DNA of 64,000 bases from Porites lobata (Eukaryota > Cnidaria > Anthozoa > Scleractinia > Poritidae). The position numbers and the translations under genes are program-made. Location of the stretch: positions 1,251,001 through 1,315,000 of the forward strand of contig CALNXK010000031.1 of the NCBI GenBank assembly GCA_942486035.1. Direction: 5' to 3'. Of the stretch, positions 43,301 to 51,300 are shown in pieces (the first letter of the stretch is position 1; each line of letters begins with the position of its first letter). The notes under the pieces are model-generated. The model was given only the letters and a program-made list of their open reading frames with translations, was not told where the DNA came from and searched no databases.

Positions 43301-44322
43301 CATCTACCTTATAAAGCCTTTTAACTAAGTCAGCCTAAAATGAACTGACACGTTTGTTTAACTTAATGTGGTGTAAATCTTCTTATTTTTAAATCCGTAC
43401 ATGCCTGAATTTTCTGACCCCCAAAATCCTGACAATGTGCGACCCCATTCTCGTAACTCTTATAAAAATGCAACCCCATAACAGTCAACCCAATCGTGAA
43501 AGTGCGACCCCATCCAGCGGCACATCCCCATAAGCCTGTTACTAGGGAGTATCCTCCCCCCACCCCGGGGCCAGAGACTCAGTTCCTCTCGCTGACCTCC
43601 TTTTCTGCGTCTTCGCTATTCCCAACTCTCAGAACAGCGTCTAAGCCATTCCCACTTACCAGAAAGAAACGGCAAAAACAAAAAACATCCCAAGAAGTTA
43701 TTCAAAGATGACAGAATTTTTCAAAGTTTTTATACAGCTGGGCCCAGTTGTTCGAACACCGGTTAGTGCGGGGTTAAATTTTAACCCAGGTTTCGTTTTC
43801 TTTTTATCAAAAGCACTCCCTCGGATAATTTTCTCTATTCTTTTCGGAGTATCCAATCATCAAATTTTAGGTAAAAAGAATTAAACTAAATTTGCTTCTT
43901 AAGCTCTCATATCTGAGTTCAAATTTCGCACTAACCCTGGGTTACCTTAACCCAGCTTCGAACAACCCGGCCCTGGTGAACACTTATTAGTAGTAACCTG
44001 TATCTAATCACAATACCATGTTAGCCAAACTGTTATATGTTATCGAAGAGAATGAAAACTGTAATGTTGTGCAAATTGTTAAATAAACATCTTCATCAAA
44101 GATTGAAAGGATAAGCCTTACCTCCATTTCTTTGAGTCCAATGGCCTGTTTAGCTAGACTTTCAGTTAAATAATGGTCAAAGTCGCCTGTGAGTTGCTTT
44201 ATGCTATTCGATCCGGAAGAAGGGTCAGATGTTTCTGTTTTGCTCTTCGGGCTTTTAGCATCTTCTTGTAAAGAGTAGGCAATTAAATGCCAGAAAATAA
44301 TGATCTTTAAAAGAGCGGCCAT
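21463..44322 (-). CDS. CACHD1: CACHD1-like VWA and Cache domain membrane protein
   Basis: Eighteen exons with GT-AG introns join in phase into 1,287 residues: 44322-44122, 42839-42662, 42030-41858, 34149-33895, 33404-33263, 32814-32531, 31910-31769, 31034-30740, 30268-30072, 29234-29139, 28079-27916, 27028-26862, 26463-26157, 25375-25253, 24881-24637, 24332-23878, 23447-23247, 21701-21463. Order: signal peptide (1-19), VWA-N region (about 68-200), VWA domain with a DCSTS metal-site motif at about 239 and LLLTDGG near 355, Cache-type regions (about 410-870, with YIGTCNGVLRIFPG), a cysteine-rich juxtamembrane region (about 915-1065), one transmembrane helix (about 1094-1121) and a cytoplasmic tail of about 165 residues. 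The family modulates voltage-gated calcium channels and other surface receptors. Length and a long cytoplasmic tail fit CACHD1 better than classical CACNA2D subunits, which are shorter and lack such a tail. Intron 3 holds the BEL-1 retrotransposon in antisense. Confidence 0.92.
23247..23447 (-). CDS. CACHD1: CACHD1 exon 17 (nine-residue tandem repeat)
   Basis: 67 codons, of which about 50 are a tandem repeat of QS(T/A)(M/I)HMGQR: five full units and one diverged unit at a 27-bp period. The whole repeat lies in one cytoplasmic exon. Unit count may vary between alleles. Confidence 0.9.
23878..24332 (-). CDS. CACHD1: CACHD1 exon 16 (PSI-like segment and transmembrane helix)
   Basis: Opens SDLPVCAPGSPPLNPRWPLS, carries a PSI-like CNEIFGCVWCHKKM, and then the membrane helix VAAGSGVGGGILIIIIIICC followed by the stop-transfer residues KRKNKW. 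An acidic DLDDLDMFEP begins the cytoplasmic tail. Confidence 0.95.
24637..24881 (-). CDS. CACHD1: CACHD1 exon 15 (Cys-rich)
   Basis: Contains YEIAKLRNTNVFVVQVEAEI, then a dense cysteine cluster (TCPCDDICK, FCECPCKG, DICNANV). Such pairs are expected to be disulfide-bonded outside the cell. Confidence 0.9.
25253..25375 (-). CDS. CACHD1: CACHD1 exon 14
   Basis: 41 codons, phase 0 at both ends, reading IVSKHITEMDGAIAQDLIKN through LLKLQRFYE before GTACTG. Confidence 0.85.
25483..25615. mobile_element. MITE family B in CACHD1 intron 13
   Basis: 133 bp with ends CTCCAGTTGTTCAAA and TTTGAACAATCGAGCC. Inside are GTGGATAACGCTATCC and GATAGCTCAATTGG / TGGATAG words typical of a palindromic MITE. The outer ends resemble family A, the interior does not. 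Confidence 0.65.
25925..26128 (-). mobile_element. Degenerate tRNA-derived SINE in CACHD1 intron 13
   Basis: Read on the minus strand, it starts with a box A-like GGTGGCGCAGTGGTGAG, then GTGTCGACGCCATACAAAT, GTGGGTTGAGGTTGTT and CGAGAGGTTTACTCCGGGTA. This order is common to a cnidarian SINE family as I remember it. The copy is diverged and its tail unclear. Confidence 0.5.
26157..26463 (-). CDS. CACHD1: CACHD1 exon 13 (Cache)
   Basis: Encodes LTPPYLDPLGAGFIVSISH, GVVGGDLAVSSLGAILAKK and MRCFLMDNSGYIVYHPNFE: two Cache strands with the 'dummy and dated message' pattern (MDNSGYIVYHP). A SINE-like repeat sits directly downstream in the intron. Confidence 0.95.
26862..27028 (-). CDS. CACHD1: CACHD1 exon 12 (Cache signature)
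   Basis: Carries RRYIGTCNGVLRIFPG, the motif that marks the second Cache region of this superfamily. Acceptor TTTTCTCCCCAG; donor ATG|GTAAGA. Confidence 0.95.
27316..27460. repeat. CAACATTGTTGG-type inverted-word repeat
   Basis: The near-palindromes CCAACAATGTTGG, CCAACATTGTTAC and CAACAATGTTGG recur within about 145 bp of CACHD1 intron 11, as in palindrome-bearing MITEs. Boundaries are not clear. Confidence 0.4.
27916..28079 (-). CDS. CACHD1: CACHD1 exon 11
   Basis: Encodes DRSVIQLSAKAFKDPSGYFE through DSVLNEDISK, rich in acidic residues. Ends in phase 0 at CAAAG|GTGTGT. Confidence 0.9.
28156..28346. mobile_element. MITE in CACHD1 intron 10, 191 bp
   Basis: The terminal inverted repeat AAAATCCAACTAGT at the left matches ACTAGTTGGATTTT at the right. 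The interior is non-coding and also contains ACTAGTAG / CTACTAG words. Confidence 0.7.
28351..28457. repeat. 107-bp imperfect palindrome
   Basis: ACAATTATTCCTC at the left is the exact reverse complement of GAGGAATAATTGT at the right. AGTCAATAGCCCAT / ATGGGCTATTGACT form the inner arms. It directly abuts the element at 28156-28346 and would fold as a hairpin. Confidence 0.8.
28748..28886. repeat. Intronic direct repeat, copy 1
   Basis: Matches 28990-29123: CAGCGTGGTTCGGAATACA, GATATTATTTTTCGT, AAAGGCTA, CACAAGCAA and GAAACCAGCCAACAC occur in the same order and spacing in both, about 240 bp apart. Confidence 0.65.
28990..29123. repeat. Intronic direct repeat, copy 2
   Basis: Second copy of 28748-28886, ending a few bases before CACHD1 exon 10, so the duplication almost reaches the splice donor side of the exon. 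Confidence 0.65.
29139..29234 (-). CDS. CACHD1: CACHD1 exon 10
   Basis: A 96-nt exon encoding ALGASSHPVTYHRMDVLPEA and TCYHTDTLSYA, bounded by TTTTTTCACAG and GCAG|GTACGC. Confidence 0.9.
29756..29851. mobile_element. Short MITE, 96 bp
   Basis: CAGTGGCGAATCCAG at the left and CTGGATCCGCCACTG at the right form a 15-bp inverted terminus with one mismatch, with GGCCCTTCGGGCC inside. Non-coding, in CACHD1 intron 9. Confidence 0.75.
30072..30268 (-). CDS. CACHD1: CACHD1 exon 9
   Basis: Encodes QPIQKDIFEKQHYLPRGGS through CIAMEKNDHSYLFKHDGI. Acceptor TTTCATTTTCAG; donor ATAG|GTGGGT. Confidence 0.9.
30740..31034 (-). CDS. CACHD1: CACHD1 exon 8 (Cache)
   Basis: Contains MITAASAVLKDNKLQGVVG and DIPMTDLISNVQYF, then YAFLFHTRTGITLSHPKLP, the typical Cache ligand-pocket strand pattern. 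Confidence 0.95.
31769..31910 (-). CDS. CACHD1: CACHD1 exon 7
   Basis: Starts NGLFMSAHRNSDTYSKLKPY and reaches VFCPPYVDAWGL, linking the VWA domain to the first Cache region. Confidence 0.9.
32531..32814 (-). CDS. CACHD1: CACHD1 exon 6 (VWA)
   Basis: Encodes GGTRFIKAFKRAFQIL, then PSMILLLTDGG, the canonical VWA strand with the distal metal-site Asp. Ends in phase 0 before GTGAGG. Confidence 0.95.
33263..33404 (-). CDS. CACHD1: CACHD1 exon 5 (VWA)
   Basis: Starts VSVILFNVSTFLPGDQN and carries the Asn/Thr-containing VWA core to FKSFLKGAQPK. Donor AAAAG|GTTAGA. Confidence 0.9.
33895..34149 (-). CDS. CACHD1: CACHD1 exon 4 (start of VWA)
   Basis: 85 codons in phase 0 at both ends. Contains WQYYGSAEGVLAGYPG, the LRPWYV motif that precedes the VWA fold in this superfamily, and the metal-site sequence IILLDCSTSM. 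Confidence 0.95.
34610..34833 (+). repeat. BEL-1 5' LTR
   Basis: 224 bp beginning TG and ending CA, identical to 40670-40893. It includes GGAATAAAATACAG near its 3' end, a likely polyadenylation signal. Confidence 0.97.
34834..34852 (+). promoter_or_regulatory. BEL-1 primer-binding site
   Basis: TGGTCCATCGTTAGCCGGA directly follows the 5' LTR. It resembles the BEL-2 site (TGGTCCTTCGAGCCGGA), which fits a tRNA-Tyr 3' end, but with a substitution and two extra bases, so the primer tRNA is uncertain. Confidence 0.6.
34900..37971 (+). CDS. BEL-1 Gag, protease and reverse transcriptase part
   Basis: The only plausible start is ATG 34900. Its eleventh codon is TAG (34930-34932); the frame then stays open to a second TAG at 37969-37971. 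The next in-frame ATG after the first stop is only at 35608, inside the Gag domain. Domains: DUF1759 Gag-like (about 35347-35800), three CCHC zinc knuckles (about 35990-36180, e.g. CFVCLRKDHISRNC), a retropepsin-like domain with the DSG triad (about 36388), and reverse transcriptase with YVDD at about 37636-37650. The second stop falls after the reverse transcriptase core. Identified as BEL/Pao from domain order and motifs. Confidence 0.9.
37972..40521 (+). CDS. BEL-1 RNase H, integrase and C-terminal part
   Basis: Same frame as the upstream segment, separated only by the TAG at 37969-37971. The RNase H-like region (HGFCDASAKAYGA, FCWTDSKIAWYW) is followed by the H2C2 zinc-binding motif (HERVMHGG ... 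CTVCKKFEG), the integrase core (GLDYVGPLF, SDNAKTF, EKAPWWGGFYERLVKSLK), a DUF5641-type C-terminal domain (HFWKRWRAEYL ... VCVGDLVLVHDE) and a basic tail. No frameshift is present. Without readthrough or a separate start, this half would not be translated. Confidence 0.9.
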   Translation, partial: HNDNLVFDFTNTASLAKRVEPTKRNVISTASKMYDPLGLISPITVQFKILFQELCKDKRDWDEPLEGSCKSVWQRLVTQLQGVKPLTLPRCYYAGTEGEVIASELHGFCDASAKAYGAVVFLRIVTTCASYVRFVSSKTRVAPLSEQTIPRLELLSAVVLSRLIHSVKEALSSEMKIDKLFCWTDSKIAWYWIVQSQKEWKPFVQHRVDEIRKLVPEECWNHCPGADNPADLRSRGMDCRELENSVLWWNGPKWLTSFEGLENRKEIAEEPVPEACLVEMRVKDRKTVTTALAMNSEPTMLCNIIQSEAFSNLGRLLRVTALVLKFIKLLKAQRQGDVNQKPEIRVTGADIEEAELLWIKEVQREMKSKEKFKMRSHQLGLFEDDKGVIRCQGRLGNSELTDSAKYPILLDASHHLTTLVVWRCHERVMHGGVKKTLTELRSNFWIVRGRYFIRSLLFRCTVCKKFEGKPYKVPQAPPLPNYRVKEAPAFSYIGLDYVGPLFVKSTSDEECKVWICLFTCCSTRAVHFEVVPNMTSEAFLRCFRRFVARRSRPSLVVSDNAKTFKSASKELEKITNDPSVVKYFAQEKIKWSYNLEKAPWWGGFYERLVKSLKRCLKKTIGRAKLSYDELVTVVTEAEMILNCRPISYVSSEDLEEPLTPSHLIVGRRLGALPEIDSPADADFRISPDDLSRRARHLDMILTHFWKRWRAEYLLELQNAHNQLKKTAGSRVVCVGDLVLVHDETHPRSYWKMGKVERLLMSKDGQSRGAEVRVQGRGSSGGGLLRRPLQLLYPLEVSCSTNEAAPQEQVLESPEQPTQGRARGNRERRRAAVEGERRRRQWIAELQDEH
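40670..40893 (+). repeat. BEL-1 3' LTR
   Basis: Identical to the 5' LTR over 224 bp and followed directly by the target duplication GGGTT. Confidence 0.97.
40894..41857. other. Remainder of CACHD1 intron 3
   Basis: Apart from the target duplication there is no gene or clear repeat, only short unsupported open frames. Confidence 0.5.
41858..42030 (-). CDS. CACHD1: CACHD1 exon 3 (VWA-N)
   Basis: Encodes EYYQCCDLPDRYELTYDPRF and ends NVKTAFDKNLKE in phase 0. The following intron is the one entered by BEL-1. Confidence 0.9.
42662..42839 (-). CDS. CACHD1: CACHD1 exon 2 (VWA-N)
   Basis: Begins RWLDPKGIRVLEGTYLAGRE and carries a helical, Lys-rich stretch typical of the region N-terminal to the VWA domain. 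The acceptor TGTTTTTTAG and donor AAG|GTAGGA leave one base over. Confidence 0.9.
43740..43974 (+). mobile_element. MITE family A, copy 4, in CACHD1 intron 1
   Basis: GGGCCCAGTTGTTCGAAC at the left and TTCGAACAACCCGGCCC at the right, with interior words GGGTTAAATTTTAACCC, TCGGATAATTTTCTCT and CACTAACCCTGGGTTA shared with the copy at 20125-20360. Confidence 0.8.
44122..44322 (-). CDS. CACHD1: CACHD1 exon 1 (signal peptide)
   Basis: 67 codons starting MAALLKIIIFWHLIAYSLQ, a good signal peptide with likely cleavage before the Glu/Lys-rich segment. The donor is GAG|GTAAGG, phase 0. Confidence 0.9.
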
Positions 44323-44582
44323 TAAGGAGTCTTACGTTACAGAGCACTGAAAAGTCATCCCTTTTGTAACTTACGGAAAGCCACCTTTACGTCACAGACG
44401 CTTGCATTCTAAGTAGATGACGACGTTCTTATTAAATTTCATTTATTTAATTAACATGCGCGCGCATACTTTTTCTTTATCCTCGCGCAAAGGAAAGCAC
44501 AAAAGTGTGTATAGGTATTGAACCTTCAATATTGATCTCAGATGCCGCGCGCGTGCCTTTGATCTAACACTGGATTTTTGGC

Positions 44583-44590
44583 CTATATAA
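44583..44590. promoter_or_regulatory. TATA-like element in the CACHD1-CPT2 spacer
   Basis: CTATATAAAG lies about 260 bp upstream of the CACHD1 ATG. The word is nearly symmetrical, so it could serve either strand. The CPT2 3' end is on the other side of it. Confidence 0.3.
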
Positions 44591-44693
44591 AGAATAGTAC
44601 GCTGGCTTGCTTAACTGACAGGGGGAGATAGGGGTTAAGACAAGGCGGAAAAAGTTCAGAGACAAATTTGGCTAAGAAACAGTATCCTGCTCT

Positions 44694-44699
44694 TTTATT
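44694..44699 (-). terminator. CPT2: Candidate polyadenylation signal of CPT2
   Basis: AATAAA on the minus strand about 290 nt beyond the CPT2 stop. It would leave under 400 bp for the CACHD1 promoter and 5' UTR. Confidence 0.45.
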
Positions 44700-44986
44700 A
44701 AACATGAGGCTCGTTGGCATTAACAACAGTTTTGAACATTCCAAGGTACTAGGAGACAAAACCGTACTCCAGAAAGTCCTTCTGGAAATTCAAATGCGCG
44801 AGCTTAACAAGAGTACGAGGGCGCAAGGACAACCCGTGCAGCTACAATTGAATTTTCGCACAGTCATCCAGCGACTGAAACAGGAAGAGTAACAATTGAA
44901 AGATACGAACGTGGAAAGGAAATGATTGTTTGGCTCCTGTTCCATACCCACGAAACAACAAGCTAATGTAGGGAATCGTCTCAAAT

Positions 44987-45318
44987 TCATTGCTTAAAGT
45001 TTTTGCCTTCAAGAACGCTATAAATATCTTCTAAACTACGCCGTACGCATTCTAAATACCCGCGCACGTCTGTATTAGGAGGGTAACTAGTCACGTTACA
45101 CCCCAACCAATCGTCTTGGATCCCGTAACCAACTCCAAACCCGTCCCGAACCACGGGACCGAACCCACCAAGCATTAAAGCTGGGGAGGAGAGAGTGCTG
45201 GTGGATAGGATGTTGTGATTAATCTGTTTGTAGGCTGGATCTTGGAAGATTTCAGGCACTTTTCCAGTGGACTCAGCCAGAATGCGCAGGGAAAAGAGAT
45301 GACGATCGAAGCCTTGGC
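44987..45318 (-). CDS. CPT2: CPT2 exon 12 (C-terminus)
   Basis: Encodes GQGFDRHLFSLRILAEST, NHNILSTSTLSSPALML, DGFGVGYGIQDDWLGCNVTS and a final EGKNFKQ before TGA. STS is the conserved active-site motif. Confidence 0.96.
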
Positions 45319-48300
45319 CTGCAAAAAGGCGGAGATACAAATAAAAACGTTGCTCAACAAAAGACAGAAACAAAATGACGCTTTTGTCTTCCCCTTTCCT
45401 TAACGTGAGCACCCACAATGAAATGAAGTCGAAGCTTGGGTTATCACAGGAATGCGGAAACGGTCTATTCTAAACGGTTTTTTTTGGGGGGGGGGGGATT
45501 CATTTTTTCATTCAGTTCATTTCACTTTTTTTATTCCTTTCGTTTTTCACGTTTATTGGTGAGACTATACAAAGGAAGACAGATTGAACGGCATTTTTCC
45601 AGGGCGTTAATTGTTACGCCTTGCAGAGTGGTTCTAATTACTGACCATTAAAACGAAGCTATTGCCGCCTGCTATGGCTGAGGAGCTGTGTTACATTTTC
45701 TACTCCCTTCGTGGTTTTGTGGCCTTAAAGTGGATCATATGGCGACAGTCAAGGGAGTATTCTCGCACATATGCACCCTTCATATTTCCAACAAGACAAA
45801 GGATCAATACCACATGATATGCAGTTAGCGTGCAAAGCGAATCAGGCAACCAGCACCTTCCTATATTACTGATAGTTGAACGGTTTAAACTTTGTGGATG
45901 ACTTATTTCCTGTAGTTAAACACCGAATAGTTACTTGATAGACTTACCCATGGCTGCTTCTTTCGTTAATTTAGAATGCCAGTCCGCGGCTCGGCGGATC
46001 CTGTCCGTCATTTCTTCTACACCTGCGCGGTGCGACTTTTCGAAAGCCTCTGCGCATGCTACAGTAGCGTTACTCGCTGGCCTGATCGTCTCTGTGCGCC
46101 CGTGTTTGAACGCCGCAGTGCTGCAAGACTCGTAAGTGGGAACAAACTTGCCGCTGTGGCGAAAGATCGCCATCTACGGAATGAAAAGTTAAAATCGGAC
46201 AGTGATTCTGGCAAGCCATACTACAGGTCCAGTCATTCGAACATGATTTAGAAGTACGTACGTCACAAGGTGTTCTATTTTCCAAACCTCCTCTATTAGC
46301 TATATCTGTTTGCGCATATGGCAAAAAAAAAAATGGCTATTTGTTTCCAAAAATGAAGATGAGGATGAGTATGATGACAACGACTATGATGATGATGATG
46401 ACGACGATCAGGACACGAAGATGACGACGGCGTGTAAAGGGCATGTTAAAAAAAATTCACCAGGCGCGTCTTCAGTCGAAACCACACTCTTTAAGCAATG
46501 GCGATACTGGTACTTAGTATCTCAAGGTCGATACCTTAAGGCAGTCATGATTTGTTTATCAGGGGTCTAACTTACCAATTTCAGCATTTCTGCTTGTAAT
46601 AAAGAAATCTGGATGGTTCGTTCAAATAAATGGTACGAAGGGAAGACACCTTCAACAAGTTAATGTCAGGTTTCAAGAGAACACACTTCAAAACTGAGAT
46701 GATGCCATCATATTAAGATTTACAAGACGTTTTAAACCGAACCTGTTGCTGAACCGTGTTCGATTGACAATATTCCGGACTAAGAACAAATGGAGTCAGT
46801 TCTAGAAATACCTTGTTTTAGGATTCATTGCGTCGTAACAGCTACAAATATGGTTGCTACATTCACGTTAACATCTTTAATAGTTCACTCCATCGGTCCA
46901 AAATTTACGGCAGCGGAGTTTTGTATCAAATTCCTGCGTATTCTTATACAGGAATACGATCAATAGAATGTAACCTTAGAAGGAAGAAACTGCCATTTAA
47001 AAGCGCATTTAAGCCCAGCTACCCTTTCCTGACCAGAACTTAGGTAACCTGCAGGAAAATTTCATCCAAAAATTGAACGGAATTTCTGTCCTAAAATTAC
47101 TATGTTGCTTTCTTGATACTCACGAGGCAAAATTTTGAATTTTAGCCAATTTCGTTCCGAGTCTTTGCTTCCACTGTCTATTGCCCGGGAAGTAAGAACC
47201 TCTTTAGGTTACAAGGCTTACTCAGTGTTTCTCACCTGAAAAGCAAGCTGCATGATAGCATCTGGACTGAGCTTTTTTCTTTTAATGTAATCTTTACCGT
47301 AAGTGAAAACTTGCATTTCAGCAATGTCCAGTCCCTTGATTGTATTATCAAATTTCTCCTTGGCAGCAGAAATCCCTCTTTCTGTTTCAGGTGTAAAGCT
47401 AAATTCGAGTTTTCTGACCGTCACGTCCGCGCTCAAGTTCTTTGCACTGGCCGTTGTACAGGAGGGACGTGTGGTTGTATCTTTGTAAACCTACAATAAA
47501 AGAGATCCGTAATAATAACTGGTAAGTGTATCTGTGTGACAGTCAATGTAACCCCTTCTCGTTTTACAGTTTTCTATTCGACCAACTTACTGACAGAGCC
47601 GACTCTTGACCTCAAATTTCCTGGGCTGAAATAAAATTTTCCGAGCCGTATTTTCAATAGCATAAGTGGCGAGACATTTTAAAATGGCATTCATGTTGGT
47701 TGACTATAAGCTCAATTCCCACAGTCCTTGGACGAAATGATCAATTTTCGAATTGCTGTTTCGTGATCACTCCATGATCTGAAACAATCAACTTTGGTTT
47801 CAGTTTCCCCCTGAAAGTCATTGCCCATGGATGGGAAGGGAGGAGGGAGAGAGGTATAGTAGCCGGAAGGAAGAGAGGCCGTGAGGGAGGGAGCCAGGAA
47901 ATGGAGTGGGAGGGAAAGTAACGGCACTGTTTCCGACAGATTTAGCCGGCGGACCTGTGATCTAAAGATTCGGTTTTAAAATCAGCTCTGGTCATTATCT
48001 GGAGTACAAATGTCAACTTTTTGATCACGCTTGCAAAATAGCTACCTTTTCTACTTCCTGATCAGTGATGGTTCAATATCAGTGTTCCTCAGCCCCTCTA
48101 CCCTTTCTGCTAAATTAAAGCACTGTTTTATACAGATGAGTGCAACCTGTACGTAGTGAACAAACAGGAGCCCTCCTTACTGACAAATGTTCACATAGTA
48201 CAAGTCTGTTTATAGAAAATATGAGAAAAATAGTGCGGGACTTTCTGACGAATGAGTACCTTCAGTACGGTGACCCGCTTAAAATGTACAGGTTTCACTG

Positions 48301-51300
48301 TAACTGAAATTTTCAAAATTACTTTTTACCTCATTAAAGAATCGTAACACAGCAACTCCGTCTCCCCACGCATGCTCAAAATTTACAGCTGCCTTGCCGT
48401 CCTTACAAACCACCAGCTGGAAAGATTTATCGAACCATCTGTAAAAAGAAAAGAAGAAGGAAAATCGGGGGGAAAAGCATACTGTAAACAAGTCTGAAAC
48501 AAAATAATCATCCGACTAATAAAACGGACAGTTTCAAAAATCTATTCCAAATGGAGAAATGTGTCAAAACGAATGGAATAAGACGCTGTGTTGTATTGTT
48601 AAAAAAAAGAAGTTCAAGAGATTAGCTATAGAGAAGAAGGCTGACAGTTCGTATAATTCATTCAGCGATAAATGAGTTATGAATGATGAGTTATTTTCTT
48701 CTGGCCTTACCGTTCCAATAATTGTATTCGGTGCCTATTCCGTCTTCGACAACAAGGACGGAAAACTATAAGATCTGCCTCTTCCCCAGATCATTGATGT
48801 GAAAATAGCGCAGTTTACCTTCGCGCGGTCTCATGCTTGATTTCTTTGGGGAGGGGCGGGGGGGTGCTTGTTCATTTAATTTTGTCCAAGATAATGATTG
48901 TAGTTTCAATGCTGACAATTTCTGCGACTCATGACATATCTAACCTGTTTGTTCCATCGCCGTGAAGAAATGTTCTTGCTACATCTGCAACACTTTCCAC
49001 TCCATGATCATCCAAACACAGTACAAAAATAGCACTGTCAATCAAACGCAGCGCTTCCTCGTTACCAGGCTCCGCCTGCAGGGCACGTCGAATGTTTGCC
49101 CACGTGTCACGGTTCTCAGTAGTCAGAGCCGCAACTGGGAACTTAGGGGGAGGGGAGGGGTCTTCTACAATATGCTTCAAATTCTGGTAAATGGTAGCGG
49201 TTGGCACTATATCACCTAAAACGGATACAAAACAGTAAGGAAATGATGTTTCTTCAGTTAATGACGCAGGGGAACGAGGAAAAAAATGAGTTCTACCAAC
49301 AAGAGTGGTTGCTACCACTTAGCCATAGCAGACTTGTGCGAGCTAAGGCCTCATTTGAACTAGGTAGTTGATTTAGCAAACATCCTACATACTACTAGGG
49401 CTCGAATGTTGCTTTGTCGCCTTTTACTCATGATTTAATAAGGACGGCGAATTTTTAGCCTTATTACAAAGTAATAGGATCAGTTCTCAAAACGAATCAC
49501 TTAAATCAGTAAAGGTATAGGGTGGTTGTAGATGCGCTTTGATAATATGCATACAAAGAAGTTATGCAGGACTGGTCCGTTGCAATGTGAAATGTTTATG
49601 AGGCTACTGTTCATAATAACCGTTAAATGGTTCGCCTGTGACAAAAGTAGATCCTTCTTCCATCCATTGTAACCCACTATTAAAGCCATGTTCCGCTAAG
49701 CCAGATACATTTTTGGTCGTTGGTAAATCGATCCGTCATCGTGTGGAAAGATGCGGTACAAAACAGCGTAAAATTGCCTCAAGTTGCTACTGCGGGCAAG
49801 TGACTCGTTTTCGAGTAAATCCGACAATTGCGTGCAACGGCGGAACAGGAGTTTTTCTTAGGGGTACGCATAGGGACGCGTAGGTAGGGTAAATTAATAC
49901 CGCTAAGATCGATCATCCGATTACCTGTTCACATGACACTTTTTGTGTCTACCCGTATAAGGTAAACAGAAAACTCGCTCTAGCTGGGACAGGCAGTAAG
50001 TTAGCGATGTGTCTGCGCTATAAGGAGTCCAACAAAAACACTCACTGCAGAACTGCAGGGCCCAACTCTGGATAGAGAGGTGTCCCTCTTAGAGATCGAG
50101 GTGTCCATCAGGTGTGAGATGACTTTACCAATGAAAAAGCACACGATGTTAAAACTCCATGTAAATATTAATTAATTCAACACAAAAAACTGTTTAGATT
50201 CTTACCATCAGTTGTAATGGTATCGAAAACATAAAAGTTTCCTTTCCTCATGACCACCATGTGTCGAGCATTCTCAAACGTGGATAGCCTGTCTTTTTTC
50301 ACCTCAGGTATGCGGGTTGAACAAAACAACCTGGCGTATTGACTCATATCTAAAGGAAAAGCCTTCACTAAAAACGCGCCATACCAGGAAAGCTTCCGGG
50401 GAACAAACCTGCATGTGCCATAAACTGGTTATTAGTGTCATGAACAAAGCATCAACTGAAATTGAAATATTGCTATTGTTACTTCGACGTGTCAAGAACA
50501 AAAATGTTTCCCTTAGCTGGGAACTAAACTTTTAGCAAATTCTGCGAAAAAAAATGTCTTATCAACCAACAAGACCGATATCCAAACAATCATTGTTCTG
50601 GGTGACCCTGTAAAAAACATTTGTTTTTGTTTTTTTAACTGCCTTTTGAGAGTTTTTCTACCCCTAACTCGTTCCCTTCCACACCGTAGTTTAGTTTTTA
50701 CTTTTTACCGAGTTACTGAACCCCTACCGAACCTCTAATCCCAGCGTGAGGAGCCGGGTAATAGGGTTGAGGCTGGCTTTGGTGGGCGGGGCTCATGGCT
50801 GGGCATGAGTTTTCTCCTGACCTGGGTTTGGGTTGGTTGTACCATTTGCAACCTACAACCCCGGACAGAATAGTTGCAACACTTAGTCGATTTCCCCCGC
50901 TTCCCATTCACAAAGTTGAAAATCGCTCAAGCTTTCCCAAACTGCGCTTTTGAACACCACTGCACGGGGGCGAGGGGACTGTACTGTGCATGCCCCAAAA
51001 GTGGAAGTGTTCCAAGTTATTTTGACCAGGGTTGTAGGTCAGGGCATGACAAAAGTGCTGTCTCATTGCTTGAGGCCCACGGTGCTAGCATAGTTAAATT
51101 ACAAATCATTGTCCGAAAGTCAAGTAACATTTGCCGATATAAAATACATGAACGAGAAAAAGTGGATTGGTAAGACTGCACAACTTCTCTGGGCTAGCAG
51201 GCTTTAGCAGCAGCTTTGCCAAAGGGCAAGCGATTTCATCTCACCCCTCAGGTGTTAACCACCGTAAATGGATTCAAATTGAAAAGCTGAAATTTATCCT

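Noticed and set aside
44704..44892. Plus-strand 62-codon open frame (MRLVGINNSFEHSKVLGDK...) downstream of a TATA-like word
   Set aside because: It is antisense to the likely CPT2 3' UTR, short, and has no recognisable domain or partner exon. Chance cannot be excluded.
46310..46570. Acidic open frame (DEDEYDDNDYDDDDDDDQD)
   Set aside because: A translation of a GATGAT low-complexity run inside a CPT2 intron.
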